Source: Actinopolyspora lacussalsi (lineage in GTDB: Bacteria > Actinomycetota > Actinomycetes > Mycobacteriales > Pseudonocardiaceae). From it: a DNA stretch of 64,000 nt. The notes beneath the pieces are model-generated. The model ran no database searches. It was given only the letters and a program-made list of their open reading frames with translations, and was not told where the DNA came from. Positions 36,618 to 44,656 of the stretch are shown here, piece after piece. Position 1 is the stretch's first letter; every line of letters begins with the position of its first letter. Both the position numbers and the translations under genes were made by a program. The stretch covers positions 2,373,501-2,437,500 of the forward strand of contig JAURUC010000001.1 of assembly GCA_030803735.1 (NCBI GenBank), given 5' to 3'.

Positions 36618-37564
36618 CAACTGGCTCCGGAGAAGTCGGTGCGGCGGTTGATGACCGCGCGGGCGATCATGTTCACGACCAGCGTGATGGCGAACAGCAC
36701 CAGGCCGGACGCGATGAGGGTGTCGATGGCGACACCGGAGGACTCAGGGAACTCCAGGGCGATGTTGGCGGCGATCGTTGCCGGGTTACCGGAGCTGATC
36801 AGGTTGAACGTGACCCCGCCGGAGGCGGAGAGCACGATCGCCACCGCCATCGTCTCCCCCAGCGCGCGCCCGAGTCCGAGCATGGAGCCACTGATGATGC
36901 TGGAGCTGCCGAACGGCAGCACCGCCATGCGGATCATCTCCAGCCTGGTGGCTCCCAGCGCCAGCGAGGCCTCCTCGTGCAGTTTGGGGGTCTGCAGGAA
37001 CGCCTCGCGGATCACGGCCGTGACGATGGGAAGGATCATCACCGCGAGCACCAGTGCCGTGGTGAGCATGGTCCTGCCGGTGGTCGAGGGGGGTCCGGCG
37101 AACAGCGGGACGAAACCGAGGTACTCGTGCAGCCATTCGGCGGGCCCCCGGGTGGCGGGCGCCAGCACGGTGAATCCCCACAGGCCGTAGATGATGCTCG
37201 GTACCGCGGCGAGCAGATCCACGACGTAGCCGAGGAACTGTGCGAGCTTGCGCGGCGCGTAGTGCGTGATGAACAGGGCGATGAGCACCGCCGAGGGGGC
37301 GGCTATCAGCAGCGCCAGCACGGAGGCCAGCAGCGTGCCGAACACCAGCGGCCAGATGTAGAGGACGAGTCCCCCTTCACCCGGAATCTCCTCGGCGGGC
37401 GCCACGAAGGAAGGCCATGCCTCGATCAGCAGGAACGCCGCTACTCCGGCCAGCACCACCAGGATCAGCACACCGGCACCGGTGGTTATCCCACGAAACG
37501 CCTGGTCGGCGGGCCGCTTACGTACTCGACGGGCGGTCGCGGCACCTTGCCCGGTATTGCTCAC
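36617..37564 (-). CDS. pstC: Phosphate ABC transporter permease PstC
   Basis: A 315-aa permease with six membrane segments. The coupling loop reads EEASLALGATRLEMIRMAVLP; the motif DLLAAVPSIIYGLWG is characteristic of PstC. ATG 37564 starts after a 115-bp gap from pstS that contains a hairpin. It forms the transmembrane pore with PstA. Confidence 0.95.
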   Translation of the reverse strand: MSNTGQGAATARRVRKRPADQAFRGITTGAGVLILVVLAGVAAFLLIEAWPSFVAPAEEIPGEGGLVLYIWPLVFGTLLASVLALLIAAPSAVLIALFITHYAPRKLAQFLGYVVDLLAAVPSIIYGLWGFTVLAPATRGPAEWLHEYLGFVPLFAGPPSTTGRTMLTTALVLAVMILPIVTAVIREAFLQTPKLHEEASLALGATRLEMIRMAVLPFGSSSIISGSMLGLGRALGETMAVAIVLSASGGVTFNLISSGNPATIAANIALEFPESSGVAIDTLIASGLVLFAITLVVNMIARAVINRRTDFSGAS

Positions 37565-37631
37565 GAGCGATCCCTTCGGGGTTGACCTGTGGTGGGGCGG
37601 GCGAAAATTCCTCGATCGCCGACGACCAAGA

Positions 37632-37663
37632 TTCCGGGGTCACCCTCGCGGTGATCCCCGGAA
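37632..37663 (-). terminator. Intra-operon hairpin between pstS and pstC
   Basis: TTCCGGGG-TCACC and GGTGA-TCCCCGGAA pair as an 8-bp plus 5-bp stem with one bulge and a 5-nt loop, 17 bp after the pstS stop. Such hairpins usually let the abundant binding protein be made in excess over the permease by partial termination or 3' end protection (inference). Confidence 0.6.
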
Positions 37664-37679
37664 CCGTGGTTGGCGTGGT

Positions 37680-38774
37680 TCAGCTGCTCGCGCCGATCGC
37701 CTCGATGGCGGGCTGCAGCTTCTCGCGCAGTCCGGCCGAGATCGGGGCCGAGCCGGCAGCGTCGGCGGCGGCCTGCTGCCCTTCCTCGCTGATGACGTAC
37801 TGGAAGTAGTTGCGGACGAGCTCACCGGTGTTCGCGTCGTCGTAGCTGCCGCAGGCCATGCCGTAGGAAACCAGCACGATCGGGTAAGTACCGGATTCGG
37901 TGGTGTCCCGCGCCAGGTCGTAGGCGTAGACGTGCTCACCCTGGCCGGTCTTGCGCTCCGAGACCTCCAGCACCTTGGCGGCGGCCTCGGGCGAGTAGGA
38001 GACGAACTCCTCACCGACACCGACCGCCACATTGCCGAGGTCACCGGCCTGACTGGCGTCGAGGTAACCGATGGTTCCCTGCCCGGCATCGATGGCGCTC
38101 TTCACACCGGAGGTTCCCTTGGCGGCCTCGCCGCCGGAAACCGGCCAGTTACCGCTGACCTCGTGTGGCCAGGCGTTCGGGGCGGCGGTGGACAGGTAGT
38201 CCACGAAGTTCTCCGTCGTGCCCGACTCGTCGGAACGGTTCACCGGCGTGATGGGCAGATCGGGAAGATCGGCGTCCGGATTGGTTTTCTGGATCGCCTC
38301 GGCGTTCCACTTGGTGATCTTCTGGTTGAAGATTTTGGCGATCGTGTCGGGGGTCAGTTTCAGTTCGTCGATGCCGTCGAGATTGAACGCGATGGCGACC
38401 GGCGAAACGTAGACCGGTACCTCGACGAGGGTGCCGCAACGCTGTTTGGCGCCCTCGAGTTCCTCGCCCTCCAGCGCGGCGTCGGTGCCACCGAAATCGC
38501 TCGCCCCGTTGACGAAACGCTCCCGACCACCACCGGAACCGATCGGCGAATAATTGATCGTCAGATCGGGATTCTGCTCGGAAAAGGCCGCGCGCCAGGC
38601 TTGCTGTGCGGCCTCCTGGGAGCTGGCTCCCGCCCCGTCGAGCGTTCCGGAAAGCCCCGACCCCTGGTCCGAGTTGCCCGAGGACTCGTTGGCGGCGCCG
38701 CACGCTCCGAGAACCACGGTCAGCGCTGCTGCCGCCGCACCGGCGGCAGTACGTCTGACAATACTGCGCTGCAC
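37680..38774 (-). CDS. pstS: Phosphate-binding lipoprotein PstS
   Basis: A 364-aa exported lipoprotein. The signal peptide ends in lipobox LGAC (Cys about residue 25), followed by a Ser/Gly-rich linker. Phosphate-binding segments include GAGASSQEAAQQAW, YSPIGSGGGRERFVNGASDFGGTD and RSDESGTTENF. GTG 38774 follows AAGGGG by six bases. It captures phosphate outside the membrane for PstCAB. Confidence 0.95.
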   Translation of the reverse strand: MQRSIVRRTAAGAAAAALTVVLGACGAANESSGNSDQGSGLSGTLDGAGASSQEAAQQAWRAAFSEQNPDLTINYSPIGSGGGRERFVNGASDFGGTDAALEGEELEGAKQRCGTLVEVPVYVSPVAIAFNLDGIDELKLTPDTIAKIFNQKITKWNAEAIQKTNPDADLPDLPITPVNRSDESGTTENFVDYLSTAAPNAWPHEVSGNWPVSGGEAAKGTSGVKSAIDAGQGTIGYLDASQAGDLGNVAVGVGEEFVSYSPEAAAKVLEVSERKTGQGEHVYAYDLARDTTESGTYPIVLVSYGMACGSYDDANTGELVRNYFQYVISEEGQQAAADAAGSAPISAGLREKLQPAIEAIGASS

Positions 38775-39195
38775 AGGTAGCCCCTTTTCACGCTGCTGCG
38801 GCCGATGGGCACCGGCCGTCTTCTGCACTGGCGAGAGTGACACTAGGGCGAAAAGGTGACGTGCCGAATCAACTCAGATGAACAGCAGGGGAATAGCGAA
38901 CCACAGAAATCGCTCATCACGGATGAATCACGAAACAACCACGAAGCGAAAACTGCGGTAACGCCGCACCCAGTGGTTTTCCGCGACCCCGATCCGGACA
39001 GCACGGTGGCCCCTTTTCGAGACACGCTGTTTTCGACGCGACACAAAGCGTAACCGAAAACCGGAAAGCACGCACCCTGGGGAGAGCCGAAAAACCCGCG
39101 TCCCGGAGGGAGGGGAACCGACACACCGGCCCGCCAGGGGAACGGCACCCGTGCGACGGTTCGTGCCGCGGACTTCGACTCGGGCGCGGCGACGG
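38775..39195. promoter_or_regulatory. pst upstream region with a PHO-box-like site
   Basis: This 421-bp region upstream of pstS is more AT-rich than its surroundings. On the minus strand, GTTCATCTGAG (38873-38883) resembles one 11-bp PHO-box repeat unit bound by PhoP in Streptomyces; a weaker second unit (TTGATTCGGCA) follows. It lies about 100 bp before the pstS start. Short open frames here lack codon bias, and I call no gene. Confidence 0.4.
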
Positions 39196-39675
39196 CTACC
39201 CGGGATCTCCCGAAGCGGTGAACAAGCGCTGCTCGGTGATCCGCAGCGCCAACGAGCGGTCCAGTTTGGACAAAACCGCTTCCGCGCCGGCCGCACGCAG
39301 CAGTCTGCCCGCGCGGCCCCCGCCGGAGAACCCGAACGCGAGCACGCCCGCACTGCGGGCAGCGACGATCTCCTCCTCGGTGCTTCCCACCAAAGCCAGC
39401 CGAGGGTACTCCACGCGCAGCTTCGCCAGTTCGGTCACCCTGTCGCGACTACTCGGGATCACAATGGACAACCGGTCGGCGACACGTAGTCCGCGTGCCT
39501 GGGAGGCTACTTCTCGCAACGGCTGTTCGGTGAGCACGATCACCGGGATCGAGGCGAGGCGTGCCCCCGACAGCGCGGTATCGGCGCCGGGAACCAGCCG
39601 GGCGCGGCCACGGTGGTACTGGACGAGGGTGCCGCTCCAACCCAGCACCACGGCACGATTCGGATCGTCGTACAC
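39196..39675 (-). CDS. HAD-like protein with degenerate active site
   Basis: A 159-aa protein with the outline of a small HAD hydrolase (VVLGWSGTLVQYHRGRARLV ... IPVIVLTEQPLRE ... YPRLALVGSTEEEIVAARSAG). The nucleophile motif DxDxT is replaced by GWSGT, and the usual GDxxxD is GSTEEE, so it is probably not a phosphatase. GTG 39675 follows GGGAG by seven bases; the longer upstream frame runs through an intergenic repeat. I do not know its function. It is intact, so it is a gene rather than a remnant. Confidence 0.65.
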   Translation of the reverse strand: MYDDPNRAVVLGWSGTLVQYHRGRARLVPGADTALSGARLASIPVIVLTEQPLREVASQARGLRVADRLSIVIPSSRDRVTELAKLRVEYPRLALVGSTEEEIVAARSAGVLAFGFSGGGRAGRLLRAAGAEAVLSKLDRSLALRITEQRLFTASGDPG

Positions 39676-39816
39676 GCAAGGGCTCCCGGTCCCGACGAGC
39701 AGATACGCACAGCCTGCTCCGCAGCCGGGAAGGAGAACCACCCGCACCGGATTAACGAATCCCCAACACTGGATTACACGCACCGAACGGGGATGTGGTG
39801 CGGCTCGGCCGAGCGT

Positions 39817-40015
39817 CGATTTCCCACGAAATCGCCGCGCCGGTACGACGCAGTGCCGAGCCCCGACCACCCTCGCAGGTCGAGCCCCGACCACGCCCGC
39901 AGTCGGCACCGCCGCGGGTTCTCCGGTGCGGCTCTCGCGAGGAAGGCCCGACGTTGTGTAGTAACTACCCGATGTCGGGCCTCCCGGAGCGAGAGCCGTG
40001 CCAGAGGTTCCGCCA
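39817..40015 (+). repeat. Composite intergenic element, copy D (P-S2-Q)
   Basis: P at 39817-39834 keeps both arms (CGATTTC/GAAATCG) although the loop is CCAC instead of TCGC. Two 24-bp S units follow (about 39854-39877 and 39878-39901), flanked by GTGCCGA and TCGGCAC. Q at 39914-40015 has a perfect inner stem, GGCCCGACGT with ATGTCGGGCC (one G-U pair). It lies between two genes of the same strand. Confidence 0.8.
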
Positions 40016-40048
40016 CGCGATCACCTACGACAACCGAGCCGGGTGAAC

Positions 40049-41008
40049 TCAGCTCTCAGGAGGTTGCCAGGGATCTTGCCTGGGGAGCCCGGCGGCACGC
40101 CCCTTGGCGGCCACCACGAGCGCCATCTTGCGGGAGGCCTCGTCGATCATCTCGTCACCCAGCATGGCGGCACCACGCCTGCCACCGGCTTCCGAGGTGT
40201 ACCAGGCGTAGGCGTCGAGGATGTTCTCCGCCCGCTCGTAGTCCCGCTGTCGCGGCGAGAACACCGCGTTGACGGGCTCGACCTGGTCGGGGTGCAGCAC
40301 CCACTTGCCGTCCAGACCGAGCGCGGCGGAACGACCCGCCACCCGGCGAAGACCCTCGAGGTCCTTGATCTGCAGGTACGGCCCGTCGATGGCCTGCAGG
40401 CCGTTGGCACGAGCCGCGGTGAGCAACCGCATCAGCACGTGGTGGTAGGCGTCACCCACGTCGTATCCGGGAGGCTGCTCACCGACCACGAGCGAGGGCA
40501 TGTTGATGGAGGCCATGAAGTCGGCCGGGCCGAACACCAGCGCACACAGCCGGGCCGAGGCGGCGGCTATCGAGTCGACCGAGGTCAGCCCCTTGGCGTC
40601 CTCGATCTGCGCCTCGATACCGATCGACCCCACGGCGAGTCCCAGTGCCCGTTCGATCTGGGTAATCGTGAGGTCGAGCCAACTCACCTGCTCGGGACCG
40701 GTGACCTTGGGGAGCATGACGGTGTCCAGCGACCGGCCCGCCCCCTCCACCACGTCCACCACGTCACGATAGGCCCACTGGCTTTCCGAATCGTTGACCC
40801 GGACGGTGCGGATCCGGTCTCCCCAGCCTCCCTCGTTCAGCGCGGCGACGACGTTCTCGCGTGCCTGGGCCTTGGCCAACGGGGCGACCGCGTCCTCCAG
40901 ATCGAGGAAGAACTGGTCCGACCCCAGCCCCCTGGCCTTGTCGATCATCTTCGGGCTGGAGCCGGGCACCGCGAGACAGCTGCGGCGGGAACGTTGCGGA
41001 TCGGCCAC
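40049..41008 (-). CDS. HpcH/HpaI-family CoA lyase (CitE / malyl-CoA lyase type)
   Basis: A 319-aa TIM-barrel lyase. Motifs include RRSCLAVPGSSPKM, DQFFLDLEDAVAP, MLPKVTGPEQVSW, IEAQIEDAKGL (metal-binding Glu/Asp) and FGPADFMASI. At about 320 aa it is closer to malyl/citramalyl-CoA lyases than to short CitE proteins, but the substrate is not certain. GTG 41008 is chosen for GGAG eight bases upstream. The downstream gap carries a repeat element. Confidence 0.87.
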   Translation of the reverse strand: MADPQRSRRSCLAVPGSSPKMIDKARGLGSDQFFLDLEDAVAPLAKAQARENVVAALNEGGWGDRIRTVRVNDSESQWAYRDVVDVVEGAGRSLDTVMLPKVTGPEQVSWLDLTITQIERALGLAVGSIGIEAQIEDAKGLTSVDSIAAASARLCALVFGPADFMASINMPSLVVGEQPPGYDVGDAYHHVLMRLLTAARANGLQAIDGPYLQIKDLEGLRRVAGRSAALGLDGKWVLHPDQVEPVNAVFSPRQRDYERAENILDAYAWYTSEAGGRRGAAMLGDEMIDEASRKMALVVAAKGRAAGLPRQDPWQPPES

Positions 41009-41256
41009 GTCGGGCACTCCTTCGCGCGGGAACACTGCTGTCCGATCCTCCGCCCCGGCGGGGTCACCGGGCGGAAGCGGCCCGGCCCCACCATGTGGAC
41101 GGGCGGAGGCATCGAGTGGTCACGTCGGCGATTCCGGGCGAGGTGTCACCACGAACCGCCGCGAGCCGGGTTTTGTCTACCACGAGGCGACCGGCACGCG
41201 GTCCGCACCGCGTTTCGCCGCTGCTCAGCCCGGTCGGAGCAACTAGCCTGATCGGC

Positions 41257-42555
41257 GTGGCTGGCAGCAGCAGAGTATTCGCGGCGCGCATGTCCGGCCT
41301 TGTCGTCTTCGGACCCGACGGGCAGTCCATCGGCAAGGTGCGCGATGTCGTGGCGGGGCTGCGCAAGGACCGGCACCCACCACGCGTGCTGGGCATCGTG
41401 GTCGAGGTCGCCACCCACCGCCGCATCTTCGTCCCCATGCTGCGGGTCACCGGTATCGAGTCCAATGCGGTGCTGCTTTCCACCGGCAGCGTGAACATGC
41501 GCCGGTTCCACCAGCGTCCGAACGAGGTGCTGGTGCTCGGACAGCTGCTGGACGCACGGGTGACGCTGCTCCCCTCGGGCAGGTCGGCCGTGCTCGTCGA
41601 CGCGGCACTGGAACAGCAGCGCAACCGGGAGTGGCAGCTCGGCAAGGTGGCCGTGCACGTGCGCAGCGGGCCGCTGGGGCGCAAGGGACCGATACAGGTG
41701 CTGGCCTGGGACCAGGTCGCCGGACCGGCCACGGCACAGCTGACGGAGCAACCGCAGGAGGTCAACGAGCTGCTCGGCGTCCTCGACGAGATGCGCGCGG
41801 TCGACGTCGCCAGCGCGCTGCACGACCTGCCGGAGAAGCGGCGGTACGAGGTCGCGGAGGCGCTGGACGACGAACGGTTGGCCGACGTCGTCGAGGAACT
41901 CCCCGAGGAGGACCAGAAGGACCTGGTGGCCCACCTCGACGAGGACCGGGTGGCCGACCTGCTCGAGGCGATGAACCCGGACGACGCCGCCGACCTGCTG
42001 GCCGAGCTGACCGAACCGGACAAGGAACGGCTGCTCAACCTGATGGCCCCCGAGGAGTCCGAACCCGTCAAACGGCTGCTGGCGTACTCGGCCGACACCG
42101 CGGGCGGTCTGATGACCCCCGATCCGGTGGTGCTGGCACCGGACGCCACCGTCGCGGAGGCCCTCGCCCGCGTGCGCAACGCGGAACTGCCGGTCGCGCT
42201 GGCGAGCATGGTCTTCGTCTGCCGCCCGCCCTCGGAGACCCCGACGGGCCCGTACCTCGGCTGCGTCCACATCCAGCGGCTGCTGCGCGAACCCCCCTCC
42301 AACCTCGTCGCCGGAGCGGTGGACACCGACCTCGCCAGCCTGACCACCGGAGCCAAACTGGCCGAGATCACCCGCTACTTCGCCGCCTACAACCTGGTCT
42401 GCGGACCGGTGCTGGACGACCAGGAACATCTGCTCGGTGCCGTCACCGTCGACGACGTGCTGGACCACCTGCTCCCGGAGAACTGGCGCGAGGGAGGTCT
42501 TCCCGACGCCGGGACCCCGGAGTTCGAGCCGGGGACGGACGGTGACCATGCCTGA
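41257..42555 (+). CDS. MgtE N-terminal/CBS-domain protein with PRC-like barrel
   Basis: A 432-aa soluble protein. Residues 1-90 resemble a PRC barrel (GLVVFGPDGQSIGKVRDVVAG). The MgtE intracellular N-domain (about 190-290) has the repeats ALHDLPEKRRYEVAEALDDE, VEELPEEDQKDLVAHLDED and LLAELTEPDKERLLNLM. Two CBS domains follow (ending TVDDVLDHLLPENWR). No membrane segment exists, so it is not a transporter by itself (Rv1232c-like). GTG 41257 lies seven bases after TAGCCT (41244-41249): probably leaderless. It overlaps the DUF1003 gene. Confidence 0.87.
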   Translation: MAGSSRVFAARMSGLVVFGPDGQSIGKVRDVVAGLRKDRHPPRVLGIVVEVATHRRIFVPMLRVTGIESNAVLLSTGSVNMRRFHQRPNEVLVLGQLLDARVTLLPSGRSAVLVDAALEQQRNREWQLGKVAVHVRSGPLGRKGPIQVLAWDQVAGPATAQLTEQPQEVNELLGVLDEMRAVDVASALHDLPEKRRYEVAEALDDERLADVVEELPEEDQKDLVAHLDEDRVADLLEAMNPDDAADLLAELTEPDKERLLNLMAPEESEPVKRLLAYSADTAGGLMTPDPVVLAPDATVAEALARVRNAELPVALASMVFVCRPPSETPTGPYLGCVHIQRLLREPPSNLVAGAVDTDLASLTTGAKLAEITRYFAAYNLVCGPVLDDQEHLLGAVTVDDVLDHLLPENWREGGLPDAGTPEFEPGTDGDHA

Positions 42556-43096
42556 GCTCTTCCCGCGCAGACGGCTCGACCAGCCACGCAGACGCCACCG
42601 CCCGGCCTTCGAGGTCGACCCGGAGCTGTTCGGCAAGTTCTCCGAACGGATCGCGAGGTTCCTCGGCACCGGCAAGTTCCTGTTCTGGCAGACCGTGCTC
42701 GTCGTAAGCTGGATCACGGTCAACCTCGTGGCGGTACGGCTGGCCTGGGACCCCTACCCGTTCATCCTGCTCAACCTGGCGTTCTCCACCCAGGCCGCCT
42801 ACGCGGCACCGTTGATCCTGCTCGCGCAGAACCGGCAGGACGACCGGGACCGGGTATCGCTCGAGGAGGACCGCGCGCGGGCCGAGCGGACCAAAGCCGA
42901 CACCGAGTACCTCGCTCGGGAACTCGCCGCCCTTAGACTGGCTGTCGGCGAGGTCGCCACACGGGACTACCTGCGCGGCGAACTGGATCGGTTGCGTGAC
43001 GACCTCCCCGGCACGGAGAGCCCGGAAAGCAGGCGGCGACGAAGCAGCGCACGGGGTGAGGGACCCGACAGCTCCGGGGCCGTGGAGCAGGGTTGA
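42548..43096 (+). CDS. DUF1003 membrane protein
   Basis: A 182-aa protein with a basic N-terminus, two transmembrane helices (FLFWQTVLVVSWITVNLVAV and FILLNLAFSTQAAYAAPLIL) and a DUF1003 signature (DPYPFILLNLAFSTQAAYAAPLI). The C-terminal half is a charged coiled coil (DRDRVSLEEDRARAERTKAD). ATG 42548 overlaps the end of the MgtE-like gene by eight bases; the same pair is adjacent in mycobacteria. Function unknown. Confidence 0.88.
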   Translation: MPELFPRRRLDQPRRRHRPAFEVDPELFGKFSERIARFLGTGKFLFWQTVLVVSWITVNLVAVRLAWDPYPFILLNLAFSTQAAYAAPLILLAQNRQDDRDRVSLEEDRARAERTKADTEYLARELAALRLAVGEVATRDYLRGELDRLRDDLPGTESPESRRRRSSARGEGPDSSGAVEQG

Positions 43097-43192
43097 ACGG
43101 AACGATTGCCGGTCGGGCTGTGAATCCTCGGGTACTCGTCCGTAACATAAGTGTCGGCACACCAGCTCAGGAAAGGTCGGTGTCGCGTAACC

Positions 43193-44332
43193 GTGACCAC
43201 TACGCAGCCCACTCCCACCGAGGACGCGGTGCGGCAGGCCCTCACCCAGGTGGAGGACCCGGAGATCCACAAGCCGATCACCGATCTCGGCATGGTCAAG
43301 GACGTGACCATCGGCTCCGAGGGTGACGTCAAGGTCGGCGTGTACCTGACGGTGCAGGGCTGTCCGATGCGGGAGACCATCACCCAGCGGGTCGACTCAG
43401 CCGTTTCCGAGGTCACCGGGGTCAGCTCCGTCGAGGTGGAACTCGACGTGATGAGTGATGAGCAGCGCACCGAGCTGCGCAAGCAGCTGCGCGGTGACTC
43501 CGAGGAACCCCGCATTCCCTTCGCCGAACCGGGGTCGCTCACCCGGGTTTACTGCGTCGCCTCCGGCAAGGGCGGCGTCGGCAAGTCCAGCGTGACCGTC
43601 AACCTAGCGGCCTCGATGGCCGAGCGCGGCCTGTCCGTCGGTGTCGTCGACGCCGACATCTACGGCCACTCGGTGCCACGAATGCTGGGGACCGAGAGCA
43701 AGCCCACCCAGGTCGAGAACATGATCATGCCGCCGCAGGCGCACGGGGTCAAGCTGATCTCGATCGGCATGTTCACCCCGGGAAACACGCCGGTGGTCTG
43801 GCGTGGCCCGATGCTGCACCGCGCGTTGCAGCAGTTCCTCTCGGACGTCTTCTGGGGGGATCTGGACGTGCTGCTGCTGGACCTGCCACCGGGTACGGGC
43901 GACGTCGCGCTGTCCACCGCCCAGCTGATCCCGAACGCGGAGATCCTGGTGGTCACCACGCCACAGCAGGCCGCGGCCGAGGTGGCCGAGCGCGCGGGCG
44001 CCATCGCGATGCAGACCCGACAGCGCATCGCCGGTGTCGTGGAGAACATGTCGTGGATGGAGCTGCCCGACGGCCAGCGCGTGGAGGTCTTCGGCACCGG
44101 CGGCGGTCAGATCGTCTCGGACTCGCTGACCCGCTCCGTCGGTTCGGACGTCCCGCTGCTCGGACAGGTACCGCTGGACACCCGACTTCGCGAGGCCGGG
44201 GACAGCGGCTTCCCACTGGTGCTGGAGGACCCCGACTCGCCCGCGAGCCAGGTGCTGGCCGACGTCGCCAAGAAGCTGTCGACCAGGGCACGGGGACTGG
44301 CGGGGCAGTTGCTCTCCGTCTCCCCCGCTTAG
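43193..44332 (+). CDS. mrp: Mrp/ApbC-like P-loop ATPase, CXXC missing
   Basis: A 379-aa Mrp-family ATPase. A MIP18/DUF59 domain (residues 1-95, with GCPM) precedes the deviant Walker A SGKGGVGKSS and the switch motif DLPPGTGDVAL. The family carries Fe-S clusters for transfer to apoproteins. The usual CXXC between the ENMS and FG.GGG segments is absent: the stretch reads ENMSWMELPDGQRVEVFGTG. GTG 43193 gives the mycobacterial length but has no nearby ribosome-binding site; GTG 43151 is an alternative. Confidence 0.9.
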   Translation: MTTTQPTPTEDAVRQALTQVEDPEIHKPITDLGMVKDVTIGSEGDVKVGVYLTVQGCPMRETITQRVDSAVSEVTGVSSVEVELDVMSDEQRTELRKQLRGDSEEPRIPFAEPGSLTRVYCVASGKGGVGKSSVTVNLAASMAERGLSVGVVDADIYGHSVPRMLGTESKPTQVENMIMPPQAHGVKLISIGMFTPGNTPVVWRGPMLHRALQQFLSDVFWGDLDVLLLDLPPGTGDVALSTAQLIPNAEILVVTTPQQAAAEVAERAGAIAMQTRQRIAGVVENMSWMELPDGQRVEVFGTGGGQIVSDSLTRSVGSDVPLLGQVPLDTRLREAGDSGFPLVLEDPDSPASQVLADVAKKLSTRARGLAGQLLSVSPA

Positions 44333-44368
44333 GGAGATCGGGAACCAGCCGGTTGCCTGGGCCGTTGT

Positions 44369-44614
44369 TTGGCGGAACCTCGCGTGCGGCGGTGCCGACT
44401 GCGCAAGTGGTCGGAGCTCGACCTGCGTCGATGGCCCGGCGATTTCGCGAGAAATCGCGGCGCCCGGAGACCGCCGTGGGGAAGCAGCCGTGAGCGAGGC
44501 AGCGGGCTCGTCCCCGGTGCGTGAGTCGGATGCATTGCAAGGCCGGGCCGCTCGCCGCGTAGGTCGCTACTCAAGAGCCGGCCCAACGCCGCAAGGCGCC
44601 GACTCACGTGCCGG
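44369..44614. repeat. Composite intergenic element, copy E (Q remnant, S, P, then R)
   Basis: Read on the minus strand, hairpin P (44440-44457) is followed by an S unit (about 44400-44423), GTCGGCACC and only the far end of Q (to 44369), so Q has lost its middle. On the plus strand R at 44514-44614 is complete and almost identical to R in copy B (both 101 bp). One difference, CACGTG for CATGTG in the right arm, turns a G-U pair into G-C. The gap is convergent. Confidence 0.8.
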
Positions 44615-44656
44615 CTACGCAACCACCTGTGCAACCGGCACCCGACCAATCCACCA

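Noticed and set aside
38856..39053. 65-codon frame upstream of pstS
   Set aside because: AT-rich codons, no ribosome-binding site, and it overlaps the likely Pho-controlled promoter region.
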